Shown: in pieces, positions 45,436-54,429 of the stretch | Numbering within the stretch: position 1 is the stretch's first letter | Layout: each line of letters starts with the position of its first letter | Source of the DNA: Anaerolineae bacterium | GTDB lineage: Bacteria > Chloroflexota > Anaerolineae > Aggregatilineales > Phototrophicaceae | Length of the DNA stretch: 64,000 nt | NCBI GenBank assembly: GCA_022824365.1 | Contig: JAJEAA010000020.1 | Coordinates: 1-64,000 of the forward strand | Reading direction: 5' to 3' | The notes under the pieces: generated by a model | What the model was told of the DNA's origin: nothing | Databases searched by the model: none | What the model saw: only the letters and a program-made list of their open reading frames with translations | Position numbers and translations under genes: made by a program

Positions 45436-47610
45436 CTATAGCGGGCGCACTTCGACATCTTCGCAGCCGATGCGGCCTTCTTCACAGACTAAAGCGATGC
45501 CGCCACCGGCGAAGCGAGCCTCAGGATCTTCGGCTTTGACGACCAATTTGCCATCGAGATAGCCAGTCAGGCTGTAGCCCTCGACCCTCAGCGAAAGCTC
45601 ATGTTCCTTGCCCAGAGTCCAGCCGCCGCTCGCTTGCGCCAATACCGTGTCTACCCCTTCGAGCGTTGAAACCAGCCGCGTGCTGTCTTCATCGCATAGT
45701 ATGGCATAGTGCCGCTTCAAACCTTGCACGCGCGCGCCCAAGCCACCGGCTTTGCACATATGGGGCGTCATCTTGGCGCTGACCTGATAATCGGTCCAAT
45801 CGCGGCAGCCCTGGATCATAAGCCCGCGGCCTTCGTTTTGAATCAGCCGGTAGGTTTCCGGATAGCGATCGATGAATACCATCTTGCCCTTGGCGGCATC
45901 CAGACCGTTCACCCAAGCCTTCTTCCACATCACGCCGCGCATTTTCCGGTCCCAGCGGGTGAAATCGTGCTTGTGCGGGCGCTTCAGCCGGATGTTGGGC
46001 GCGCCGTCCCAAGTCAGCCAGTCGAGATATACGCGGCCGCTAGCGCCGCCTTCGCCCATGATTTCGATGCCAACGTTGGCAATGGGATAGCCTTCGAGAT
46101 CAGGAACTTGCCATTCCAGCTCGGCCGCCTCTCCGGCGCTCAGTTGTTCCGCAGCGCCGATCAGCGTTTCCAGGTCGTCTTCGCGATTGTAATGCTGCAC
46201 GTAGATGCCGACGTCAACGGCGCATGAATTGGCGCTATCGGCGAGTACGCGGGCGCGTATCGTCTGGCCCGGGTAGAGCTGCGGGCTGGCTAATAGATTG
46301 TATCCAGGTCCTTCAAAGTGGGCGGATACGGCTGCTGAGGGCACGAAGGCCGCCGTGCCCACACGGCCGACGCGGCCCGGCGCCAGCGCGGCATAATCCA
46401 GCGCCAGCAGGCGATCGCCGCGATTGCTGAGTTCGGGCGCCTGCACATTGCTGATGTCCACGACATCACGGGCTTCGATCGAGTCGTCATTCATAAATCC
46501 CTGGACCGAGCCGGGAAGATCGAAATGGTAGCGAGCGCCGCTTTTTGGCGCTACCGGCGTCATGCCCCGCATCGCGCGGGCGGTATTCACCAGGCGCAGG
46601 GTTTGCGTGACGGCGTCGGTGATCGAGTTGCCGCCGTCAGCGGTGGGGATATACATGCGGTCGGCCACCGGCCCGCGATAATCAGGACCTGTAACCAGAC
46701 CCGCCAGCCCGTCTTTGATGCCCATCAGGCAGCCGATATTGCCGGAGTTGCAATCGGTATCCCAGCCGCAGGTGTTGACGATCATCAGGGTGCGCTGGAA
46801 GTCGTCCTCCCCATAAAGCAAGGAAAGGATCATCAAGCCGTGGTTGGGCACCATGTGGCAGTTGCCGCCGTAGATATGATAACCGTAGCGCTCGGCCAGC
46901 AACTCGCGCCCGGCCCGCCAATCCGGTTCTGCAGCATGCCATTCGCGGATGTCGTTGATCATGGCGTAGATGACGGAATCTTTCGGTATCACCAACAAGC
47001 CGGTGTCGATAAGCTTGTTGATATCGGATTCGACGAAGGCTTGCGCTTCCATCGCCGCCAGGCATTGCGCGCCGTAAATGGCCTCGCCGCCGTGGCTGAC
47101 GCTGCCGGCCCGCTTGGCGAGGTCAGCGGCGAATTCCGGATCGCCGGGGGCGACCATCGCCCAGCCGTCAATGAAGATTTGCGCGCCGATCTGCTCGGCG
47201 ACCACCTTGCCATTCAACTCAATCGAGCCGCTCAGAGGCGGCTCCACCCCTTGCTTGAGCCGGAGATAAGCCGTGTGCTCGGTGGAGTTGCCCATGCCGC
47301 CCCACCAGAGTACGGTCTCCTCTTCGATGAGGTAGTTCAGCCAGGTTTGGCCGATTTGCGCGGGCGAAACCTCCGGGTCGTAGCCGTAATCTTCCAGCGC
47401 GCGGATGAAGGTGAAGGTGCCGGAGATGTCGTCATCGGTGACGATCAGGGGCACATTGAGCTTGTCATGCACATAATAATTGATCTCGCCGAGGTGTTGG
47501 CTGATAGCTTCGTAGGACCAACCCTCGAAAGGGCGGCCCAGATAAACGCCGATGATCTTGCCGAGGACGCCGGCGTAGACGCGTTCGAGATAATCGGGGG
47601 GAAGGGTCAT
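45436..47610 (-). CDS. ADP-ribosylglycohydrolase-fold enzyme with a C-terminal concanavalin-like domain
   Basis: 724-residue protein. The N-terminal 330 residues are an ADP-ribosylglycohydrolase (DraG-type) domain, with TDDDISGTFTF (58-68) and GWDTDCNSGN (282-291) as the two-Mg site. A middle beta region and a C-terminal beta-sandwich (about 540-724; ends FAGGGIALVCEEGRIGCEDVEV) resembling laminin-G/DUF1080 domains follow. There is no signal peptide. It lies 28 bp after the sugar permease genes, so it is part of that operon and probably cleaves a glycosidic bond in the imported compound rather than protein ADP-ribose. The linked function is inference. Confidence 0.87.
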   Translation of the reverse strand: MTLPPDYLERVYAGVLGKIIGVYLGRPFEGWSYEAISQHLGEINYYVHDKLNVPLIVTDDDISGTFTFIRALEDYGYDPEVSPAQIGQTWLNYLIEEETVLWWGGMGNSTEHTAYLRLKQGVEPPLSGSIELNGKVVAEQIGAQIFIDGWAMVAPGDPEFAADLAKRAGSVSHGGEAIYGAQCLAAMEAQAFVESDINKLIDTGLLVIPKDSVIYAMINDIREWHAAEPDWRAGRELLAERYGYHIYGGNCHMVPNHGLMILSLLYGEDDFQRTLMIVNTCGWDTDCNSGNIGCLMGIKDGLAGLVTGPDYRGPVADRMYIPTADGGNSITDAVTQTLRLVNTARAMRGMTPVAPKSGARYHFDLPGSVQGFMNDDSIEARDVVDISNVQAPELSNRGDRLLALDYAALAPGRVGRVGTAAFVPSAAVSAHFEGPGYNLLASPQLYPGQTIRARVLADSANSCAVDVGIYVQHYNREDDLETLIGAAEQLSAGEAAELEWQVPDLEGYPIANVGIEIMGEGGASGRVYLDWLTWDGAPNIRLKRPHKHDFTRWDRKMRGVMWKKAWVNGLDAAKGKMVFIDRYPETYRLIQNEGRGLMIQGCRDWTDYQVSAKMTPHMCKAGGLGARVQGLKRHYAILCDEDSTRLVSTLEGVDTVLAQASGGWTLGKEHELSLRVEGYSLTGYLDGKLVVKAEDPEARFAGGGIALVCEEGRIGCEDVEVRPL

Positions 47611-47638
47611 ATTTGTCTCCTGGTGAGCGAACAGGTAA

Positions 47639-48487
47639 TCAGGCTTTTAAGCCGCCTTGCGTCAGACCTTCGATGAAGCGGCGTTGCAGGGCGAGGAATA
47701 GAATCAGGACGGGCGCCATCATGATGACCGAGCCGGCGTTGGTCAGCCCCCAATCGCGGCTGAAGCGGCCCTGGAAGGCGTAGAGGCTGGTGGCGACGGG
47801 CTTGAACTCCTTCTCCGGCAAGAAAGTCACGGCGAAGAGGAACTCGTTCCAGGTGAACAAGCCGATAACCAAGCCGGCGGTCAAGAAACCGGGACCGGTG
47901 AGCGGGGCGATGATATGGCGGAAGACCTGCCAATCCGATGCGCCGTCAATCTTGGCCGCATCGACAAACTCTTCCGGAATCGACAGCATATACGAGCGCA
48001 GCAAGTAAGTCGCGAAGGGAGATTGCAAGGCGGTATAAATGATGATGAGGCCAACGTGGGTATTCACCAAGCCCAACTGCTTCCACATGAAGAATAGGGG
48101 AATGATAAACAACTGCGCCGGAACGCCGATGCCTACCAGGAAATAAAAGGACAGGACGTTCGATCCTTTGAGCTTGAGCCGCGAAAGCGCATAAGCGGCC
48201 AAGCCGGCAACCGTCAACGAGCCGGCGATTGTCGAGATGGTCAGGATCGCGCTGTTGCGGATGGTCACCGCATAGTTGCCCTTGTCAAAAGCTTCGCCAT
48301 AGTTGCTCCAGAGGAAGTCTCTGGGCACGGCGAAGGGACTGGAGGCGATTTCCGAGGTGGACTTCAACGAATTACTGACGAGCAGCAGAATCGGCAGCGC
48401 GGCGAAGAGCGCCAGCAGGATCAAGATGATGTAATTGGGCAGGGTCGATTGGGAGCGCCCCGAGCCGAAAATGTTTAAACGTCCCAT
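47639..48487 (-). CDS. Sugar ABC transporter permease (CUT1, MalG-like)
   Basis: 282-residue permease with six spans. The coupling motif DAAKIDGASDWQVFRHIIAPLTGPGFLTAG is in the C-terminal third. It overlaps the upstream permease by 13 bp. It belongs to the binding protein (49569-50891) and MalF-like permease operon. Neither an ATPase nor a recognised regulator is linked, so a shared MsmX/UgpC-type ATPase is needed. Confidence 0.94.
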   Translation of the reverse strand: MGRLNIFGSGRSQSTLPNYIILILLALFAALPILLLVSNSLKSTSEIASSPFAVPRDFLWSNYGEAFDKGNYAVTIRNSAILTISTIAGSLTVAGLAAYALSRLKLKGSNVLSFYFLVGIGVPAQLFIIPLFFMWKQLGLVNTHVGLIIIYTALQSPFATYLLRSYMLSIPEEFVDAAKIDGASDWQVFRHIIAPLTGPGFLTAGLVIGLFTWNEFLFAVTFLPEKEFKPVATSLYAFQGRFSRDWGLTNAGSVIMMAPVLILFLALQRRFIEGLTQGGLKA

Positions 48488-49413
48488 CCGCGCCTCCTCA
48501 GGAAGACAAATCCACCCACCGCCAGCGCGACCCAGAGGGTCATCACGACGCCGATGGCGCCAGCGTAGCCTGCGTCAAAGCGGAAGAAGGCGGTTTCATA
48601 AAGATAGGTGCCCATCACCTCTGAGGCATGCGCCGGCTTGCCCGAGGTGAGAATGTAGACATAATCAAAAACCGTCGCCGACCAAATCAAAATCATCAGC
48701 AAGGTGAAGACGATTGTCGGGCGAATGCTGGGCAGGGTGACATAGCGGAATTGCTGGAAGCGGCTGGCGCCATCAAGCCGCGCGACTTCGTACAATTCAA
48801 CATCCACCGCCGACATCGCTGCCAGGTAAATCACTACCAGAAAGCCCCAAAAATGCCAGATGTCGACGAAGGCAACCGTATAGAGCGCCGTTTCCGCCTT
48901 GCCGAAGAGCGCGACATCGAGGATGTCGGTGATGCCGAGATCAGCCAACCAGGGACCGATGCCGACGCGGTGATGCAGCAAGAAGCGCCAAACCTGCGCG
49001 TTGACAACCGACGCCAAGACAAAAGGAATGAAATAGAGAACGCGAAAGATCATTTGGCCGCGTTTGATGCCGGCCAGCAAATAGGCGCCGAGCAGACCCA
49101 TAAAGATGGGTATCGTCAAGAATATCGCGGTCCAGACGATATTGTTGCTGAGCGATTTGAAGAAGACGGCGTCTTGCATCAGCCTGTCGAAATTCGCCAA
49201 GCCGATGAACTCCGGCTGACCGTAGCCGGACCATTCGGTGAAGGCGATGCCCAAGCCGGCGATGGAAGGGATGACAATCACAATCAGGTTCAACGCCAGG
49301 ATGGGCCACATGAATGCCCAACGCCCCAGAACGCGCGCGAGGGGGATTTTCTGCTCGTTCGGTTTGACTTTCCGGGCGCCAGTCGCCTGTGCGGTCGCTT
49401 GTACGGTGGCCAT
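48475..49413 (-). CDS. Sugar ABC transporter permease (CUT1, MalF-like)
   Basis: 312-residue permease. The first 25 residues form a polar tail (MATVQATAQATGARKVKPNE), six spans follow, and the coupling loop EVARLDGASRFQQFRYVTLPSIRP is normal. Its start lies 155 bp after the binding-protein stop; the gap holds no terminator that I recognise. It overlaps the downstream MalG-like gene. Confidence 0.94.
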   Translation of the reverse strand: MATVQATAQATGARKVKPNEQKIPLARVLGRWAFMWPILALNLIVIVIPSIAGLGIAFTEWSGYGQPEFIGLANFDRLMQDAVFFKSLSNNIVWTAIFLTIPIFMGLLGAYLLAGIKRGQMIFRVLYFIPFVLASVVNAQVWRFLLHHRVGIGPWLADLGITDILDVALFGKAETALYTVAFVDIWHFWGFLVVIYLAAMSAVDVELYEVARLDGASRFQQFRYVTLPSIRPTIVFTLLMILIWSATVFDYVYILTSGKPAHASEVMGTYLYETAFFRFDAGYAGAIGVVMTLWVALAVGGFVFLRRRGWDV

Positions 49414-49568
49414 AAGAGTTTACTTTCGCTCTAGGTTCTATTTCGCCAGCTCTGTTTGCTGACAACTAAATCCGGCTTCGCTGCCAGCGAGCCGATTCCA
49501 AGACCAGATACTGTCAGAGACGGCCAAGGGCAAGGCGCCCCTGGCCATCATCAGTTAACTCATGCTCG

Positions 49569-50891
49569 CTAACGCGCGGGGATCGGCAGCGTCTTGCCTT
49601 CATCGCGCGCCTGTTCCCAGAGCGCTTCGTGATCGGCGAGATAGTCTTCGGTGCTGAGTTCACCAGACCAGACCCGTTCAATATCGGTCCACAGTTGCAC
49701 GTTGGCGTCGGCGGGCCAGAAGGTCCAGGTGGTGTAACCAGCGCGTCCGGCGCCAGTGACGGCGGCGAAGTCCGCGAAGAAGCGAGCGACGCGCTCATCG
49801 GTGCCGGCCGGGAAGTCATCAACGGTGAAGTGGATGGGCACGACATATTCGCCGAAACCGGCGCCGGCGGCGATCGCCAGAACGCGAGCCGGGTCGCTCA
49901 ACCAGTAGTCAATCACCTTGCCGACCGCGTCCGGATTCTCGGTGTTGGCATTGACCGAGATGGTGCTGCCGGTTGCCAATTCGTAGTTGTATTCACCAGC
50001 TTGTTCGTGGAATGACGGGAGAGGCGCCCAATCCCATTCGGTGCCTTGTTCCTCGAAGAATTGGCCGATGCTGCCGAAGTTCCAGGTGCCGCTCTGCATC
50101 ATGGCCGCTTCGCCCGATGCCAGTTCATAGCGGATGTCATCGCCGGTGTTGGCGTAGTAGTTGGAGAGATCACCGCTGAACCAGCCATCTTGCAGCTGCG
50201 TTGCCAGCAGATCGGTCGCCTCGACGAACTCAGTGTCGGTCCAGGACTTTTGACCCGTGAGCGCCAGATACACGTTCTCAACACCAGCGTAGTTGTTGAG
50301 GTAGATGCCCATCAGATGCTCGTTGGAGGGCTGCCAGGAGGCGTTGCCGTAGGTGAAGGGGAAGATGTCGTTGGCGATGGATTCGGCAGCGATGGCGTCG
50401 ATCTCGGCTTGTGATGTTGGCGGCTCCCAACCCATGTCTGCGAATAGCGTCTTGTTGTAGAAGAGCACCATGCTTTCGTAGGTGATGGGGATGCTGTAGA
50501 GCTCGCCACCGAGGACGCCGGAGTTGTAAGCCCAAGGCAGCAGCTTGTCCTTCCAGCCATACTGGTCGGCCAGGCTCGTCATCGGCAGGATCTGCCCGGC
50601 ATCGACGAATTCGGCGATGAAGGCAGCGCCCGGCGTCTGAATGATATCGGGCGCGGCGCCGGCTTGCAGGGCGGTGCGGTTGACATCGTTCAGCGATTCT
50701 TGTCCGATGATCTCCAGTTGAACGTCATCGTGTTCGGCGTTGAAGGCGTCGGCGAGCAGCGGGATGAGGAAGTCGTCAACTTCATCGCCGGACTCGGTCC
50801 ACCAGACGACGGTGGTGACATCCTGCGCGCCTACGGATGTGAGAGCGAAGAGCAATAGCGCGATGGTCAAGAATAGTTTCAGGTGTTTCAT
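49569..50891 (-). CDS. Family-1 extracellular sugar-binding protein
   Basis: 440-residue secreted protein. A signal peptide (residues 1-22, LFLTIALLLFALTSVGAQ) is followed by the SBP_bac_1 fold (TTVVWWTESGDEVDDFLIPLLADAFNAEHDDV, then ALQAGAAPDIIQTP, then SGEAAMMQSGTWNFG). AGGAGG precedes the ATG. There is a clear promoter 60-90 bases upstream. It is first in the operon with two permeases and the ADP-ribosylglycohydrolase-fold gene. Confidence 0.93.
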   Translation of the reverse strand: MKHLKLFLTIALLLFALTSVGAQDVTTVVWWTESGDEVDDFLIPLLADAFNAEHDDVQLEIIGQESLNDVNRTALQAGAAPDIIQTPGAAFIAEFVDAGQILPMTSLADQYGWKDKLLPWAYNSGVLGGELYSIPITYESMVLFYNKTLFADMGWEPPTSQAEIDAIAAESIANDIFPFTYGNASWQPSNEHLMGIYLNNYAGVENVYLALTGQKSWTDTEFVEATDLLATQLQDGWFSGDLSNYYANTGDDIRYELASGEAAMMQSGTWNFGSIGQFFEEQGTEWDWAPLPSFHEQAGEYNYELATGSTISVNANTENPDAVGKVIDYWLSDPARVLAIAAGAGFGEYVVPIHFTVDDFPAGTDERVARFFADFAAVTGAGRAGYTTWTFWPADANVQLWTDIERVWSGELSTEDYLADHEALWEQARDEGKTLPIPAR

Positions 50892-50950
50892 GTTGGTCCT
50901 CCTAATTTGGTCTTGAAGATTCTGACTCGCAAGATTGCACAGCGAAATGG

Positions 50951-50980
50951 CCTATAGCGCCTCCTCTGCCACACGGTCAA
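50951..50980 (-). promoter_or_regulatory. Promoter of the first sugar importer operon
   Basis: On the minus strand TTGACC (50980-50975) and TATAGG (50956-50951) are 18 bases apart, about 60 bases before the binding-protein ATG. No operator palindrome was recognised. Confidence 0.55.
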
Positions 50981-51075
50981 TATTTCATCAAAAAATGATA
51001 ACGTAGATTGAACCGATTGCGCAAGCTTACTCCCTATTTTGTGGTGACGCCGACTGGAGCCGGCCAGCGACGCGC

Positions 51076-51972
51076 TTATTCCAGCCCCGTGCCCGTGATC
51101 GCTTCGACATAATAACGCTGGAAGGGGATGACGAGCAGGATCGGCACGACAGCGGCAATCATGGAGCCGGCCAGCAATTCGTTCCAGATCGTGCCGTACT
51201 GCCCAACCGCCAGCGAGATCTCCACTTGCACCACGCGCAACTCCTGCCGCGGCGCCACCAACAGGGGCCAGAAGAAGGAGTTCCACTGGCTGATGAACAT
51301 CAGCAAGCCGGCCGCCACCAGCACGGGCTTGGAGATGGGCAGGATGATGCTGATGAGAACGCGCAGCCAGGTGGCGCCGTCGACGCGAGCGGCGTCGATC
51401 AACTCTTGCGGGATATCGGCGAAGAACTGGCGAAAGAGGAAAATGACCAGGCTGTTGGCCAGGCCGGGAATCAGCAACCCCTGCCAGGTATTGATCCAGC
51501 CGAAGCTGTTGACCAGGATGTAACGCGGTATGGCGGTTAGGTCTACCGGCACAAGAAATGAGAGCATGATAATGGTGAGGAAGAGGACGTTCTTACCGCG
51601 GAACTCGAAGCGCCCGAAGGCGAAGCCGGCCAACGCATTGACCGCGCCGCCGATGATCACGGTGGCGATGGCGAGGAAGAAGGTATTGGCGATGGCGCGG
51701 CCGAAACCGCGCGCGAAGAGATTGTCGTAAGCTTCCATGGTGAAATCGACCGGCAAGAGCGCACGCCAAGTGAAAGGATAGGCGTATTCGAAGACCTTGT
51801 GATTGGGTGTGAAGGAGGCGGCCATCGCCCACATCAGCGGGATGACCACGATGAGCACGCCGATAATCAGCAAGGTGTAAACGATGCCCGACGTAAAGGT
51901 GGCGCGTAGAGGCTTGCCATGCCGCTTGGCGGATGATGCCCTCGCAGTAGTCGAGTTGATCGCATCAGACAT
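51076..51972 (-). CDS. Sugar ABC transporter permease (CUT1, MalG-like)
   Basis: 298-residue permease. ATG 51972 (MSDAINSTT) is chosen; the open frame continues upstream into the preceding permease gene but only as a shadow. A basic N-terminal stretch, six spans and DAARVDGATWLRVLISIILPISKPV follow. It starts 17 bp after the MalF-like gene. Second importer; no ATPase is linked. Confidence 0.93.
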   Translation of the reverse strand: MSDAINSTTARASSAKRHGKPLRATFTSGIVYTLLIIGVLIVVIPLMWAMAASFTPNHKVFEYAYPFTWRALLPVDFTMEAYDNLFARGFGRAIANTFFLAIATVIIGGAVNALAGFAFGRFEFRGKNVLFLTIIMLSFLVPVDLTAIPRYILVNSFGWINTWQGLLIPGLANSLVIFLFRQFFADIPQELIDAARVDGATWLRVLISIILPISKPVLVAAGLLMFISQWNSFFWPLLVAPRQELRVVQVEISLAVGQYGTIWNELLAGSMIAAVVPILLVIPFQRYYVEAITGTGLE

Positions 51973-51989
51973 ACTGGCGCAAATTTCCT

Positions 51990-52853
51990 TCAGTCCTGGC
52001 CGCGCAAGACATACAACTCCAGCCCGACGATGATGAAGACGATGACGAGCATCACCGAAAGCATGGCGGCCGATGCGCCAAGGTCGCCATACACGAAGCC
52101 ACGGCGGTAGGTCTCGTATAGGATCAAGTTGGTCGAAAGCTGCGGGCCGCCCTGCGTGGTGAGCAGGATAGGCGCGAATAGCAAGAAGTTGGCGACTGTA
52201 TCTGCCACCAGGACGAAGGCGAGGACACGGCGCAATAGCGGCAAGGTGATGCGCGTGAATGACTGCCAAGCGTTGGCGCCGTCGATTTTCGCCGCTTCCA
52301 ACACGGGCGGTGGGATATTCTGCAAGCCAGCCAGGATGAAGAGGCTCCAAAGCGGCACGCCGATCCAGGAGGCGATCATGATGATAGACCAAAGCGCCAG
52401 GTCGACCGAATGCAGGAAGGGCTGCCGCTCAATGCCAAGGTTGAAGAGGATGCCGTTGATCATGCCGGTGTTCTGGTCCAGCATCAGGCGCCAGACAATC
52501 GCAGTGACGTTCAGCGAGACGGCTACCGGCAACAGATAGATGCTGCGAAAAATGCCTATGCCGGGCAGCTTCTGGTTGATCAACATCGAAAGCCCCAGCG
52601 CCAGGGCGATCTGTAGCGGATTCACAATGAGGCTGAATACCACGGTGACTTGAAGCGATTTCCAAAATACCGGGTCATTGAAGATTCGGTTGTAATTGGC
52701 AAAGCCGGCGAAGACACGCTCGCCGCTGCGCAATGAGATCACGAAAGTGCTTTCCACCACGGTCGCGATCGTAGGCAGCAGATTGAAGACGATCAGCAAG
52801 ATCAAGGCGGGAAGCAGGAAGAGATAGGGAATGATTTGCTGTCTAACGCGCAT
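51990..52853 (-). CDS. Sugar ABC transporter permease (CUT1, MalF-like)
   Basis: 287-residue six-span permease. The coupling motif is EAAKIDGANAWQSFTRITLPLLRR. It lies 118 bp after the binding-protein stop. Length and layout are typical of the family. Confidence 0.94.
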   Translation of the reverse strand: MRVRQQIIPYLFLLPALILLIVFNLLPTIATVVESTFVISLRSGERVFAGFANYNRIFNDPVFWKSLQVTVVFSLIVNPLQIALALGLSMLINQKLPGIGIFRSIYLLPVAVSLNVTAIVWRLMLDQNTGMINGILFNLGIERQPFLHSVDLALWSIIMIASWIGVPLWSLFILAGLQNIPPPVLEAAKIDGANAWQSFTRITLPLLRRVLAFVLVADTVANFLLFAPILLTTQGGPQLSTNLILYETYRRGFVYGDLGASAAMLSVMLVIVFIIVGLELYVLRGQD

Positions 52854-52971
52854 TAAACGGCGTCCGAAATTTTACTAGCGCGGATCGCTAATTCGGTGCA
52901 AAGGCGGATGTTGTGGATGAGAGCGCAAGGACTGCGGCGGTAGAAAGCAGCCCTCGCGCTATACAAGGATG

Positions 52972-54249
52972 CTACTCGATATATTTCGCCATTTCGCTTT
53001 CAATGCGCTGCACGGCGAGGTTTAGCGTTTCCTCGACGTCAGCGCCGTTCCGGATATCCTGGAAGATATTCTGCAAGATCTGCTCATATTCCAGGAAGCC
53101 GACGGTCACAGCGCGCGGCCGCGGATTAACCGTTGCTTCGTCCGCTGCTGTCCGCATGTATGACATCGGCAGGGCGTCAAATTCTTCTTCGGTGGCGAAG
53201 AGCGCGAGCACGGATTGCTGCGCCGGGAAGTCGCCGCTGCCTTCGCGCCACCATAGCTCGGCGCCCTCGCCTGTGGAGATGAAGTGGACGAAACGAGTGG
53301 CCGCCTCTACATTCTCGCTGTTGGCGTTCACGCCGATATGCCAACTGCCTGTCGGGGTTGCCGGCACGCCATCTTCGAAGTAGGGATGACGCGAGACACC
53401 CCATTCGATATCGAGATCGGCGTTATTGGCGAAGCGCGGGATGTTCCAAGGACCGCCGACAAACATACAGATATTGCCAGTCTCGAAGATATCGGCGGGC
53501 CAAAACTCTTCGCCCTGCGGCGCCGCGTTCCAGACATTGAACATATTGTAATAGTAGGTGAAGGCTTCGATCCATTCAGGCGAATTGATGACGCCGTCAA
53601 CGGTCAAGCCATCATCGCCGATGGCCATGCCGCCGAGCGATTCCGGCAATGCCTGCAACTGATAGATGCGGACCATCTGTTCCCAGATGAAACCCCATAC
53701 ATCAGGCGTGCCATCGCCATCGTCGTCGAAGGTCATTTGTGGCGCGATCTCGGCGATTTCTTCCCAGGTCAGGCGATCATCGGCGCCCGGCGGTGTTAGT
53801 CCGACCCGATCAAAGCAGCCTTTATTGTAGAAGAGCAATTGTGTTGAGGTGCTGATGGGCGCGGCGTAGAGTGTGCCCTCATAGGAACCGGCGTTGACGG
53901 CAGCGGGCAACCAGTCGTCGACCTCATCGCCTGTGAAGATCGGATCCAGCGGCAGCAGCCAATTGCGGAAGGCGTAACCCGATACCAGCGGCACATCAAC
54001 CGCGATGACATCCGGCAGAGGCGAGCGCGCGCCAAGCCTTACCTGAATCTGCGTAAACAGATCGTTGAAGCCAATCTGCTCGGCTTCAATCTTGATATCA
54101 GGATTCTGCGCCTCGAACTCGGCGATGGTGGCTTCGACCGGCCAGCCGAGAGTCAGCCAGGTGATGGTGGTGACGTCTTGCGCCGTTGTGGGCGAAAGCG
54201 CCAAGGCAAAAAGTACCGCCACCAGCAATAAACGTTTTACGAACATCAT
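52972..54249 (-). CDS. Family-1 extracellular sugar-binding protein
   Basis: 425-residue secreted binding protein. A signal peptide (about 1-23, ending SPTTAQ) leads into DVTTITWLTLGWPVEATIAEFEAQNPDIKIEAEQ. AAPISTSTQLLFYNK and FVGGPWNIPRF are typical sugar-binding protein segments. It is paralogous in fold to the neighbour at 49569 but clearly distinct in sequence. AAAGGAAC lies before ATG 54249 (or 54246). Confidence 0.93.
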   Translation of the reverse strand: MMFVKRLLLVAVLFALALSPTTAQDVTTITWLTLGWPVEATIAEFEAQNPDIKIEAEQIGFNDLFTQIQVRLGARSPLPDVIAVDVPLVSGYAFRNWLLPLDPIFTGDEVDDWLPAAVNAGSYEGTLYAAPISTSTQLLFYNKGCFDRVGLTPPGADDRLTWEEIAEIAPQMTFDDDGDGTPDVWGFIWEQMVRIYQLQALPESLGGMAIGDDGLTVDGVINSPEWIEAFTYYYNMFNVWNAAPQGEEFWPADIFETGNICMFVGGPWNIPRFANNADLDIEWGVSRHPYFEDGVPATPTGSWHIGVNANSENVEAATRFVHFISTGEGAELWWREGSGDFPAQQSVLALFATEEEFDALPMSYMRTAADEATVNPRPRAVTVGFLEYEQILQNIFQDIRNGADVEETLNLAVQRIESEMAKYIE

Positions 54250-54429
54250 CAAGTTCCTTTCAAATGCTTCAACTTACATAAAGGTGTTTCGCCGCCAATC
54301 GTAACACGAGCGGCGGCGCGTGGCAAAAAATGAGCCCGGTCGCCGAAAGCCCGGCGTTCTTCGGACCCTCTGATGACGTTGGTCAGTTCATAGAAGCCAC
54401 ATGAAAGCCACGCTGTATATCGGGCCGCG

